In this document: positions 29,946-40,928 of the stretch, one piece after another
How positions within the stretch are numbered: the stretch's first letter is position 1
How the letters are laid out: the number at the start of each line of letters is the position of its first letter
NCBI GenBank assembly: GCA_018136815.1
Contig: CM030944.1
Location: 247,745-305,844 of the forward strand
DNA from: Isochrysis galbana
Lineage: Eukaryota; Haptophyta; Isochrysidales; Isochrysidaceae
Reading direction: 5' to 3'
DNA length: 58,100 bases
The notes under the pieces: model-generated
What the model was told of the DNA's origin: nothing
The model's input: the letters and a program-made list of their open reading frames with translations, nothing else
Databases searched by the model: none
Translations under genes and position numbers: made by a program

Positions 29946-31854
29946 ATATTGCGAGTCGTTCTAGACACGTCCTGTGTTGTGGGTACGGGGGGTTGACAGC
30001 ACAGGCTAGGCTCACTAGGGACTCTCTTCCCCCAGTGGGCCCCTTTCCCACCCATGTTAGGTTTGCCATTGTCTCTCTCTCTCTCTTTGTAGGGAGCCTC
30101 TCCTCCCCCCCTGTGTGATTTTCCCGGCCGGAGGATCTGCCCCCCTCTCCCCCTCCCATTCTCTCGTGCGTGTCTCCCACACCTTTTCCCTTCCTTTTCA
30201 CACCCGCCTTGTTATTTTTTCCTCCCCTTCTCCTTCCTTGTCGTGTTTTCCCCGCCCTTTGACTTCTTTGTCTCTTGTCGCACAGCGGCTCCACTCGCGT
30301 GCTCCCTTCGCGCCAATGTCCGCCTCTCCTGTCGTGCCGCCCGACTCCTTGTCAGCTGAGGCTCATGCGATAGCCTCGGCTGCCCCCCCCCCGTGTGCTC
30401 CCATCCCTGCTGTGCCCGCTGTCCACATGCCCCCTCCGGCTTCTGCAAATCAAAAAATTATAACATCTGAAGATTCTGAGCTACACACCTACTGCAGCTG
30501 CACTAGTGCGGTCTAGGTTTCCTTATCTCTACTCTGACATCGCTCATAATTTCCTTCCCTCCGCCTCCTCCCCTTCGCTCCTTTTTCTTCGGTTTCCGGG
30601 GTCCGGCCATGACGAATTGCGAATTGAGATTACCCATTGGGTCTGTGGTCTGTGTCAGAGCAAGGCTCATCTCACTCTTGCAGATTGCCTGCGAGGGCGC
30701 GCCGGCAGCTAGCGCGGAATGCGGTTCTTGCGGGGAGCTCATGGAGCTTTCCTCGGGGGTGACTACGGGCATGGTGATCGACGCACGACGCACGACGCAC
30801 GACGCACGAAGGGCGCGGAAGTGCGGAAGGAGGCTTGTGGGAGGTGGTGGCAGGCGACTGGGGGTGGCTCAGGCGCGTGCTTGGCTTGTATTGACTCGTT
30901 GACTCGGGGTATAGACTCGGGAACTCGGGGGGACTCGCTTGGGAACACGGTGGGACTCGGCGAAGTTGCTACAAAACCACTCCCAAGAAAACAAAAACCA
31001 AAGTCCTTGGGCTCAGAAAACTAACGTAAACACTCCGGAATCATACGATAAACAAACCCCTTCCGCGCGGCGGAGGCTGAGGTCGCGATCGCTCGTCATG
31101 CGCGAAGAAATACGGAAAGAGAGCGCATAACTACGCAAACGAAGGGTTCGAACTATCGTTAAAGTGAAACTCGTCCGCTGAAGCCAACGCGGAGGGTCGA
31201 GGAGAGATCCAAACTCGCGCGGGGGAAGAAGGCGATGTGCGGAGAGACCTTCTAGACAAGAGACGAGCCAGGGGCGACCAAACAAGACGCGAGACGCGAG
31301 GCGCGTGCCATTCGTTCTCCCTTTCTTTTTTTTACCGAAACCGCGGCGAAACTAACGTTAAACGTCGGTGCCCCTGCATGCGGCTGCGCGGCGGCCACGT
31401 CATGCGTGACGCCCCCGCGCCTTCACGCTCCCTCGCTCCCTCGCCCTCCCACCCCTAGGATTGGGACTCCCTCGTGGTGGCCCCGTATCGCGTATTTGGA
31501 AACGAGGGGTACCAAATGAAGGCAAACGACCTCGCGAGAATCGCGAAGAAGAACGGACGAGATGAAGGCAATCATCGAAGGAATCGCGAGAGGAATCGAA
31601 GCGGAAGGGGGGGGGAACAGCGCGCGCGGGGGGGGAACGAACGACGGCCGGAGGAAACGAACGGCGCGCGGAGGAGAAGAAGTTCGCGCGGGGGGGGGAA
31701 TAAAATAACGGCCGGAGGCATGCGCACGCACGGCGCCCGCGGGGGAACCGATGCACATCGCGCCGTGCGAATCCACGGCGTGCACATGGGTGATTGCAAC
31801 TCATCACACCCTTACTGCACTGTCGCCCAAAATAGATACATAGATTTGTATAAA
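29946..31854. other. Intergenic, no gene recognised
   Basis: Short repeats (ACGACGC three times at 30783-30803; GACTCGGG several times at 30900-30960). A block at 30465-30610 resembles 18890-19030. At 31149 there is ACTATCGTTA. Minus-strand frames over 31400-31950 are Arg/Pro-rich and match no family. Confidence 0.45.
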
Positions 31855-31871
31855 TAACTATGGACATTTGA

Positions 31872-32753
31872 AAAAAAAACCTTTTAATATTCTCGCCACG
31901 CGCGCGGCTATGTAGCTGTCTATCGTAGCCACGCCCGTTTCCCTTCCTTTCCCTCACTTCCCGCCTTGCGGCAACTCCCCTCGTGCTCTACTTAGGGGCC
32001 CAGGTTGTGGGGGGGGTTGGGTAGGGCGGGGGTGCACCGGCCCCTAGTGGTCTGTCCTCGCCTTCCTCCTGTGCCTCTAGGTGGCCCGTTTCTCCCTGCG
32101 TCGGTGTGAGTGGTTGATTGTTGCTGCGTCTCCTTTGTTTTCATCGCCCATCCCTTTTTGGGGTGTTTTCTAGGAGGGAGATGCGCCTCAGCCTTAGGCG
32201 AGTTTTTCGGCTAGGCTGAGTGTCCCTGCTACGAGGCCGAAGTTGTCGTTCATTATCAGCTTTCCTTTGTCGTTTTCTGTAAAAATGGGGGCGCTGAGCT
32301 CTAACGGTCTTTTCAGCTTAGGTTTTCTCCCCTGGGCCACCTTACGAGTGCGCATTCGGTGATCGCCGTTTGGCGGGGCAATGCCCCTCACCAGGGTAGT
32401 GAACCTCATTAGCGTGGATTCCAGGACCGGTATGTAGTGGTACGTGTGTGATTCAAACTCTATTCTGTAGAAGTCTCTTATTATGTATCGCCATGCTATT
32501 ACATAGAGGGTTTTTAGGCTATCTGGCGTGGTTTCTGCCGGGTATGCAAACAGTCTGTCTTTTGTTTTCTGTTTTTTTGGCCTATTTGGTTTTGGGGTGT
32601 AGTTAGCGATTGCGTCTAATGTGTCGAAGATCTTCCTCGTCGCGGGGCACCACGCTAGGTGACACGAATCTTCTTGGTATTTGCCGCACATTCTGCATTT
32701 TCTCGTCGTGCTATTCTCGAATCTGTTCCTGGTACCTATACTCCTGTGGGGGT
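31872..32753 (-). mobile_element. 5'-truncated LINE copy with 17-bp target duplication
   Basis: The 17-base sequence taactatggacatttga flanks the copy at 31855-31871 and 32754-32770. Between them is 882 bp whose minus strand begins inside coding sequence and ends with a T-run after ATTAAAAGG. The size of the duplication and the 5' truncation fit target-primed reverse transcription. The coding part (32194 to about 32753) is described separately. Confidence 0.85.
32194..32753 (-). pseudogene. LINE ORF2 C-terminal segment with zinc knuckle
   Basis: The frame contains CRMCGKYQEDSCHLAWC, a CxxC...HxxxxC knuckle like that at the end of many LINE ORF2 proteins. YVIAWRYIIRDFYRIEFES follows and aligns with LAWRYILTDF...IQYG of the LINE at 51092. 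Sequence divergence from that copy is high, so this is a related but separate family. The 5' part including the polymerase is missing. Confidence 0.75.
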
Positions 32754-32770
32754 TAACTATGGACATTTGA

Positions 32771-33429
32771 TAGCTCAATTCGACTGATGTCCCACAATTG
32801 ACGAAACGACACCTACCGTCACTCCCACTCCCGCCCGGGCGTCGGCTAGTATAACAATAGTAAGTAGCAAGTACCTACATAAAAATCAAACCGAGGGTTT
32901 TGCTTTTTGTTGCTCTTTTGCCCTTGCAGCTATTGAACTATCAATAGTTAGCAGACCTATGGCCTAAGAGGGCTGTTGCTTTTGCCACAGGCTGTCAACA
33001 GGACTGTTGAGCCATCCCTGGGCGAGGGCGAGCGCGAGTACGTGGACGGAGCGGACATGGCTGGGCGATTGACGATGGATAGGCTGAGGCTGAGGCTGGG
33101 GGAGTGGTTTGGTACTGATGGAGTGTTGAGAACGAGGGACGAGAACGGGAACGAGAACGAGAACGAGAGCGACGAACGAACGACGAACGACACACAACAA
33201 TATCGGCTAGAGTCCGACGGGCGGAGGACACGACATCACACTCACATCAACACTCTCCACACTTACATATCTTTAGCACGGAACGCACAGAGACCTGTTG
33301 ACAGACCGAATAAGGAAGAAAATGCCGACGACAAGAGAACGACGGGGCGACGGACGATCCGACGCGGCGACAGTTCACGCACAGGAATGAGGAAGGAATC
33401 TTCGAAAACACATTACCCATAATTTGGTT
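32771..33429. other. Intergenic, no gene recognised
   Basis: Contains the inverted ACTATTGTTATA motif at about 32850 and a GAACGA-type short repeat at 33125-33190 (GAGAACGAG, GACGAACGAACGACGAACG). No family resemblance in any frame. Confidence 0.4.
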
Positions 33430-33732
33430 TTATTGAAGCCGAAGTGAATCAGCGCCAGGTCACACAAGGGGGTGGTTCCTTGGACCGGCAATACCTGAAC
33501 GCACGACATAATTAACCTAAAAACGCTAGGAGCACGCAAGGAGGTAAGCCAGGCGAGGGGCAAAGCAGGCGACAAGGTAGGTGACAAAGGAAGCGAGGGC
33601 AAAGCAGGCGAATATAGGACGACGTAGCAAGATCGTCCGACGGTGACTAGCCTACAAACAAGGAGTGGACATAGAAACGTAGACGACTTCTAAAACAAAA
33701 AGGTAAAAAAAAGGTCGATTGCGGATGCGACA
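33430..33732 (-). repeat. LTR-like dispersed repeat, inverted copy of 57724-58100
   Basis: Its reverse complement begins TGTCGCATCCGCAATCGACC and tracks 57724 onward for about 300 bases with only small indels. Shared blocks include TTTGTTTTAGAAGTCG, TTTCTATGTCC, GGCTTACCTCCTTG and AAGGAACC-CCCCCTTGTG. Starting TG and sharing TGTCGCAT with the chromovirus LTR start, it may be a solo LTR or LTR fragment; the other border was not found. Confidence 0.7.
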
Positions 33733-34310
33733 ATGCCATGAGGATGGGTGGAGGGTGGTTCGTGGTTTCCCCCCCACGGCAGGGGAAGAGTGGAGAGAGG
33801 GGGGGTTGTGCCCCCCCTATGGGCGAAACAGTTATAAACTTAATTGTGAGTTTTGCTGCGTGAAAGTAGTGGGTCCCCGGCCGCGTGTGCGGTGAGAATA
33901 TTATATATTATACAGTTTTTTTTCGCTTTCGGGGAACAGGAAACCTAGAAACCTAAGGCCTAAGGGTACCTCTCCTCCTAACTGCATCATCGCCCATAGT
34001 CATGCGGAATATCACACAACACATCAGTCCAAGCGCAGCAACAAACTTGGTATCATCCTTACAAGTCGTTCACGTAGCATTCCCGAAACACGCCCATGGT
34101 GCTTCTACTGTTCTAGGTGGCCTAGGAGTGGCAGGCAGGAGACGCACCAAGTAGCAGGTGGCGTGCTACCCTCGCCTACCCAAATCTCGGTGAAACTTCC
34201 ACCCAAGCCAGGGCACTCCTTACGCATCCAATACAAGGATCCGAGCGGCGCGAGTGTCCAACCACCTCTCTAGCCGGCCTGTGAGAACACCGGCACTTCG
34301 CCGGTGCCCT
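33733..34310. other. Intergenic, 3' flank of the transporter gene
   Basis: No gene seen. Contains GTGCGGTGAGA(A/C)TATTAT, shared with about 36801-36816, and probably the 3' untranslated region of the minus-strand transporter. Confidence 0.4.
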
Positions 34311-35887
34311 TCATGTGCTGTCGCCCTTGGAGACGGAGATGAGGGCGCAGCCAACTGCTGAGAGCACAATCGCGGTGGAGAGCCACAGGTAATTCCTCCT
34401 GCCTCGAATCTCGCCAAACACGAAGATCCCCCACAGCGCACCCACGGCGCCGGGCCCGGACGTGACGATGGGGAAGGCGACGGACATGGAAACGGCATTG
34501 TTCGCGAGGAACCAGCACGTCTGTGCAATTGCCCACACGACGCCCGACAACAACCCTGGTAGGATGAGCCGCGGGTAGACGCGAGGAGCCGAGCGCATGT
34601 AGGCGCAATAGGCGACGAAGTAGAAGGAGGAAGCCAAGAAGATGCCTGTGAAATGCGAGAAGACGTAGTCGAGAGGGTTCTCTGAGCCGAGGTGCATCGC
34701 AATGAGAACGGTGTTGGGCGTGAAGTTGGACCCATAGAAGATGCCAGAGAGCATCGCAAGCCCTATCCCGACGAGACGGGTGGCGGTGCCGGAAGAGGTG
34801 GCCGTCGTCTTGGGCGCCGCCGACTCGTCCGCCGATGGCATCTGCAGCAGGATGTTGTTCGAGGCAGCGATGGAGCCCTGTTCGTCCTCGTGGGTCGCGC
34901 CAGCCGGACGCATCCCTTCGGGCGTTGGCTCGAGCGGCTCGGGTTCGATGCGTGTGTAGAGAGTGAGCGCCACGAGGACGAGCACCACGCCCAAGTCGTT
35001 GAGCCACTCCGTCTGCAGTGTGTCGGCCGGCACGTCAGGGAAGAGCGCATGATTGATGAATCTTCCCGACGCCCAGCCGGTGAGCATGTTGGTGCATCCC
35101 CAGAGAAGCAGGCCCATTCCTAGACCAATGGCGTTGATAACGGGCACCGCCATCACGTTGCCCGTCGCCCAGAGCGCGCCGCCCAGGAAGACGGCCGGGT
35201 AGAGCTTGACCGAGAAGGCATCAGGCCTCGTGGCTGTGTGCACATCGGCTGGCGTGATGGCGCTCTCCATTTCGGTGAGAGTCGGGCCGAGCGGGTGGGC
35301 GAAGAGGACGAGCTGGAGGAGCGTGCCATAGAGGAAGACGCCGATGCACATGACCCACTGGTAGAACATGCCGTCGCCTGTCTCAAAGCGCTTGACCGGC
35401 ACGAAGTTGGAGCCGAACCCAAGAATCGCCACTACCTGCCAGGTGTGGAGAGTGGACGTTGAGAGGGGTGAGAAGAGGGGGAGAGCACAGAGGCTGGCCG
35501 AATGGGACGACACGGAAAGGGCAGGAGGATTGTGGGAGAGGAGTGTCCGGTGAAAGAGTGAGATTGGGCGGAATGGGGAGGGCTGGAGGGGGCCACAGGA
35601 CAGCAGAGGGAGACGAGATCAGCGAAGCAGTAGAGAAGGAAGGGAGTAACCGCCACAAGGACGCCGAGGATGAGGGAGGCGGCAGGGAATCCAGGGGGGA
35701 GGGAAGCAAGTGGAAGAGGAGGGGAGCAACGCTTTGGGAGAGAAGAGTGGGAGAGGGGAAGAGAGGTAGAAGGGGAGGAGAGATGGAGGGGAGTGTGGGT
35801 GGAGAGAGAGAAGGGGGGGGGGGGGGCTCAAGCGCACACCATGCAGCCGTAGCCGAGAGAGGGAGAGATGGAGTTGGATGCGGTCAT
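34311..35887 (-). CDS. TMEM144-like transporter, two exons
   Basis: Exon 1 is 35840-35887 (MTASNSISPSLGYGCM) and exon 2 34311-35435, joined in phase 0 across a 404-bp intron (donor ATG|GTGTGC, acceptor CTGGCAG|), giving 390 residues. Joining restores the TMEM144 signature around the first helix: GYGCM then VVAILGFGSNFVPVKRFETGD. Further family blocks are FLGGALWATGNVMAVPVI, LLLWGCTNMLTGWASGRF and GIFYGSNFTP. About ten hydrophobic helices are visible in two halves of five, each starting with a GSNF motif, as in the drug/metabolite transporter superfamily. The central hydrophilic loop (EPEPLEPTPEGMRP...) is probably cytosolic. TMEM144 relatives are multi-pass proteins whose substrate is poorly known, so none is assigned. 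The intron is CT-rich. Confidence 0.85.
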
Positions 35888-36082
35888 CGAACTGCGGAGG
35901 GGAGAGGGAGAAGGAGAGGGAGGGAGAGCCGCAAGTCGCCGCTGAAGCACTTTACTGCTGTCCGTCGAGGAGAGGGCGGGGAGGGAGCGGGAGAGGAGAG
36001 AGGGGAGAGAGAGGAGAGAGAATAGAAAGAGAGAGAGTAGAGGTGTTTCGGCCCGCGGTAGTTGCGAAAGGAAGGAGGGAGG

Positions 36083-36133
<51 letters not shown>

Positions 36134-36951
36134 GTGGAGAGGGCGGATGAGAGACCCCGGCCCGACCGCCTGTTCCCTCCTTTTTGTTTTCGATGGTGAA
36201 TTCTTTTTTAGATTTGGCGGGAGGTCAGGGCGGGGGCTGTGGGCTGTGGTAAATATAATAATCAATGTTATATCCGCCAGGGTAGCCGCGTGCGCGCGCT
36301 GTGATGTGCGGGGGTGGGCTGCGCGGGCAATGATGCCAGAGGGTCAGGAGGTGGTCGGACTGTCGGCAGTCGGCAGCCCGACACGGCGCTGCATCGGGCA
36401 GGAATCAAATGCCGAATGCAGCTTAGATATAAAGGAACGTACCGATCCCCCCGCGGGCGCGACCGCCCATTCTTTACGGGTAGAGCGTGAGCGCGCGTGA
36501 CGGAGGGGGAGAGAGGGGGAGCGAATCGCACCATTTCTTGGCGAAGATTTTCGTAGCGTCAGGTAGCCCCCCCCGGAGCTTTTTTATTGGGCATCGCGCC
36601 ACGGTCCTACGGTCAAAAAATGCAGCCCAACCCTGACTAGTCGTTTTAAAAAAACCCTGTTTGATGTTTGACCGCCCTACTAGTGGTTCAGGGGGGAGCC
36701 GCCTGATGGCGGGGGGGGGGGGGAGGGCCGGGGGAGTGGGGGTGTAGAAAGTATACTACGTGTAGATAGTGGTTCCATTCGCCGCGAGTGCGGTGAGACT
36801 ATTATGAAGTTGTTAGAAGCTTTGGAGTCCTGTCTTGTTATTAATGTGTCTTAATTAAAGATGGACCCATACCGATACTCTGCATTTGTTTGCAGCCTAG
36901 AAGATTCGGAGGGGCAAGTGGCCGGTCTTTGTCTCCCCGGCGGATTCCCGA
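35888..36951. other. Low-complexity and repeat DNA, no gene recognised
   Basis: A GA microsatellite at about 36080-36131. At 36664-36676 the end motif TTGACCGCCCTA of the hAT-like family occurs with no left partner found in the window. Poly-G at 36710-36730. The transporter promoter should lie in the first few hundred bases. Confidence 0.5.
36080..36131. repeat. (GA)n microsatellite
   Basis: About 26 GA units without interruption. Confidence 0.95.
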
Positions 36952-37593
36952 ATGGACGCACACTGCGTCTCTGACAGGGTGTACGGCAAACTTCGAGTCT
37001 CGCCCAACTTCCTAAAGGGAGTACGGAGAGTTTTTTTGTTTCTTTTTTTGGAGGGCTCCCTCGAGGAGATCGGAGCCACAGCTCCTATTGTTAGAGGATC
37101 GCGACTTGTCCGCGCCACTTCCCCTCTCCGCAGGAGAAGGCGAGCACGCCCTGCCGCGAAGGGCTCTCTCTCTCTTCTTCTCTTCTCTTCTTGGGGAAAG
37201 CCCTCTCCCTCTCCCCCTTCTCTCTTCTCTCTTCTCTCTTCTGTCTTCTCTTCTTGGGGAAGCCCTCCCTCTCCCTCTCCCTCTCTCCCTTCTCTCTCTC
37301 TCTTCTCTCTTCTCTCTTCTCTCTTCTCTCCACCCTCTCTACTACCCTCTCTACCCTCTCTCCTCGTCTCTCTCTTCTCTCCCCCCCGTCACCCTCCCCC
37401 CTCCTCCCCTCCCTCTCCCTTCCCCTCTCTTCTCTCTCTCTCTCTCTCTCTCTCACAGATTCGGACCCCTTCTTCCCGTCTTCCCCCACCCCTCCCGCTG
37501 TCTCTCCCTCTCTCTCTCCACTCTCGCTCGCGGCCCTCCCCCCCCGCTTGCCCCCCCCCCTGCCTCACCGACGGCCTGCACCGCTCGTTCGCG

Positions 37594-39530
37594 ATGTCCC
37601 CCCAGACCTTCAGGCCTCGAGAGCGCGTCCTAATCTTCCATACAATCTCCCCGACCCCCACCGCCTTTTGTGCCGCTGGCCTCGTCATCTCTCTCGCACC
37701 AATCCTCTTTTCGCCTTATGTGTGTTACGCGGGGGCACTCATCGGGTCCTTCGTCATGCTCATTCTCATTCCCAAGCAGCTTCACGCATTCCATCTCTTC
37801 GTGGTCGGATGGCTCCTGACCACTTCAGCCTTTGTGCTTGGCAACCGTGCCTACGCGCTCTGCCCAGACGAGCCGATCTCAGATGACATGGCCGCGGAGG
37901 GCACGTTCTCAACGCCCATCAAATACCTCAGTGCCGATCAAAAGACCCCCGTCGCGCCCAACTCCGACGACTCCGACGATGAAGATGCCAGCACGACGCC
38001 ACCCGTGAAGTCCAAGAAAGACCCAGGCGAAGGCTCGTCAGGAGCTGTGCGCGAGCTCTTTCGCGAGGACGGCACGTCGTCGAATGAGGTAAAAAAGAGA
38101 CGCAGCGAGCTCCTGCGGAGGAGCTTGGGGAGCTGCGCAAACTGCAGGCCGAGCTCATAGAGTGCAAGCTGCGAGAATCTCATCGTGAGCGTGAAGATGA
38201 GCGGCGCTGTTTGGAAGAGGAGAAGCGCCGAAAGCAAGCCGAGCTCGACGACCACAACCGACGCAAAGCTCAATGTGAGCGCGAAGAGCAGCAACGCCGT
38301 ATGGCAGAAGAGCTGCTCAAAGTGCAAGCCGAGCTCCAAGAGTACAAGGTACGAGAAGCTCAATGTGAGCATGAAGATGAGCATCACCGTATGGAAGGTG
38401 AGAAGCGCCGAAATCAAGCCGAGCTCGACGACCACGACCGACGCGAAGCTCAACGTAAGCTTGAAGATGAGCAACGCCGTATGGCAGAACATCTGCGCAA
38501 ACTGCAAGCCGAGCTCCAAGAGTACAAGGTACGAGGCAAGCTCGAAGACTACAATCGACGCAAAGCTCAGCGTGAGCGTGAAGAGCAGCAGCGCCTCTTG
38601 AAGATGTTTCACGAACTACAAGCCAAACTCCAAGAGTACAAGGTACGAGAAGCTCAACGTGAGCGTGAAGATGAGCGGCGCTGTTTGGACGAGGAGAAGC
38701 GCCGAAAGCAAGCCGAGCTCGACGACCACAACCGACGCGAAGCTCAACGTGAGCGCGAAGAGCAGCAGCGCCGTACGGCAGAAGAGCTGCTCAAAGTGCG
38801 AGCCGAGCTCAAGGAGCACAAGGTACGAGAAGCTCAACGTGCGCGTGAAGATGAGTGGCGCCGTTTGGAAGAGGAGAAGCGCCGAAAGCAAGCCGAGCTC
38901 GACGACCACGACCGACGCGAAACTCAACGTAAGCTTGAAGATGAGCAGCGCCGTATGGCAGAACATCTGCACGAACTGCAAGTCGAGCTCAAGGAGTACA
39001 AGGTACGAGAAGCTCAACGTGAGCATGAAGATAAGCGGCGCCGTTTGGACGAGGAGAAGCGCCGAAAGCAAGGCGAGCTCGACGACCACAACCGACGCGA
39101 AGTTCAACGTAAGCGTGAAGATGAGCTGCGCCGTATGGTAGAAGAGCTGCGCAAACTGCAAGCCGAGCTCAAGCAGTACAAGGTACGAGAAGCTCAACGT
39201 GCGCGTGAAGATGAGTGGCGCCGTTTGGAAGAGGAGAAGCGCCGAAAGCAAGCCGAGCTTGACGACCACAACCGACGCGAAGCTCAACGTAAGCTTGAAG
39301 ATGAGCGGCGCCGAATGGCAGAAGATCTGCGCAATCGGCGAGCCAAGCTCGAAAAGCACAAGATAGTTAAACCTCAACTTCCATATGACGACGAGTGGTT
39401 CAATTCGGACGAGGATTCCCGCCCTGTCGACCCCAAAGGAGTGTGCATCACAACCGGTGAGAAATGCAAGAATTGCTCACGCGGGAAGGGCTGCCGATAT
39501 GTAGGGCGACCCGGCCATCGGCAGCATTGA
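37594..39530 (+). CDS. Three-helix membrane protein with seven coiled-coil repeats
   Basis: From ATG at 37594, residues about 27-95 hold three hydrophobic helices (AFCAAGLVISLAPILF, YVCYAGALIGSFVMLILI, FHLFVVGWLLTTSAFVL). A Ser/Asp-rich linker follows. Then about 400 residues consist of tandem units of 60 residues with the pattern REAQRxxEDExRRLEEEKRR, KQAELDDHNRREAQRxxEDE and RRMAEELxKLQAELKEYKV. One of the seven units is shortened (38530-38645). The register is that of a long coiled coil, so membrane-anchored filament or tether is plausible. The tail has a Cys/His cluster (CKNCSRGKGCRYVGRPGHRQH). The two parts are in different frames and must be joined by splicing at 38047-38105 (59 nt, donor GTGCGC, 625 residues) or at 38089-38105 (17 nt). 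The start is uncertain, as CT-rich sequence upstream may hide a 5' exon. Confidence 0.68.
38150..39370 (+). repeat. Seven tandem 180-bp coding repeats
   Basis: Each unit contains GTACGAGAAGCTCAACGTG, GAGGAGAAGCGCCGAAAGCA and CGACGACCAC. Unit three keeps only about 114 bases. High conservation at silent positions indicates recent duplication or gene conversion. The opposite strand stays open for long stretches as a result; those frames are shadows. Confidence 0.9.
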
Positions 39531-40928
39531 TCTTGATGTTAGTCGAAGCTATTAGAAGCAGTGCTTCCGAATCAGCACTCACAATGGCGAGCATTAGCTA
39601 GTTTGCAAACAGTTGGAACGCCGAGAGCGTGTACGTTCACTACAACCAGCAGCACCGTCAAGACGAAGATGCGGAGCGCCGTCACGCCCCGAACATGCCA
39701 AATCTAGTGCAATTGGGTTCCTTTGTGTGTCGTCATGCGTGCATCGTGCTACAACTCGTCTCATGCCATGGAGTCTGAGGTTGCTACTTTGCTGCAGAGG
39801 ACACGCTAAAGAGCTGGCATGACGGATTTCATCACTGAAGTGGATGTGGGATTCGAGTTGTGAGTAAGATGTCAGAAGGTTGGTCATGTTCGGACTGTCT
39901 GCAACTATCTCCTCGAGGCCGGAGTGGTTGCATTGCCTTGAGAATGACAATTCCGTCACATTTGAACGAGCAACATTTCATGTTCGCTCCGCTAACTTGC
40001 GCGCGGCCTTGGGCAATTGCAACGTCACACGCGAATCAGTAGCAGTAGCATGCTCTCTACATCCTCACCTTCTCGGCCTTTTTACCCCGCCATCATGCCC
40101 GACCTAGATCCCTCCCCACCAGCAAAATGGGGAGAAGGATAAAAATTAATCAGAAGGTTGGAATACCCCTTGCTCGAAGAACAAACGCTAGACGGGAAGA
40201 CCCCTCTCGACCAAATGGAAATCGAACAACTCACCAAAGCGATCCACGGCCAAAGAAAAGGTCATTTACTGCAACTAACCGCTACTTGCACGGCGTGAGG
40301 CAGAGTGCTAATGCTACTCCCAACTACCTTCCCTATCCAACCCCCCCCCCACCCCCCCCTTCACCCTCCCCCCTTTCCCTCCTTGGAATGCCGAAGGGGG
40401 GAGCGGTCGCGCGCACTGCTTCGACGAGGGATGCTTCTACAAACGGATTCTGTGTCTGTATGGATTCTAATTCTGCGCCCTATTCGGCTATTGGCCCAAT
40501 AACACCCACGGGTGCAGGTGAAGGATTGGCAATCCGATAGCCCAATCACTCACTCTTTTTAATCACTAGATTCCACCTTACCTAGGTGTCCACGGATTCC
40601 GCAGGGTCCCCAAACATTGGATCATGTGGTAAAGTGGTGGCATCCTCAATTGAGCAACTACAGGGCCCATGAAAGTTCCCAGATGTTTTTACTCAAAAGA
40701 TTGCTATGAGGTAGTGGCACCATGACGCTCACCACACATTGCCTGCACCGCTTAGTTGCGGGGAGCATGACTTGAGGTAGCAGCGGATGAGTACGCCGAC
40801 AGCATACGACACGCACTGGTTGGGCTTGAAGGCAATGCATCTCGTAACGATGTGGTGTCACTGCTTCGGTACACCGAGGGAAGAATCTCGATCCAGAAGG
40901 CAGCCGTGCAGCCCCACAGAGGCTGCCT
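39531..40928. other. Intergenic, no gene recognised
   Basis: A poly-C tract at 40340-40375. At about 40538 there is GATAGCCCAATCACTCACT, a remnant of the repeat end seen at 6736 and 18815. No frame matches a family. Confidence 0.45.

Noticed and set aside
38616-39377. A 253-residue minus-strand frame of hydrophobic Leu/Phe/Val repeats resembling a membrane protein.
   Set aside because: It is the antisense of the coiled-coil repeats; the sense strand has heptad pattern, correct splice phase and a defined C-terminus.
40127-40540. A 137-residue plus-strand frame.
   Set aside because: Crosses a poly-C tract, has no recognisable domain and overlaps repeat remnants.
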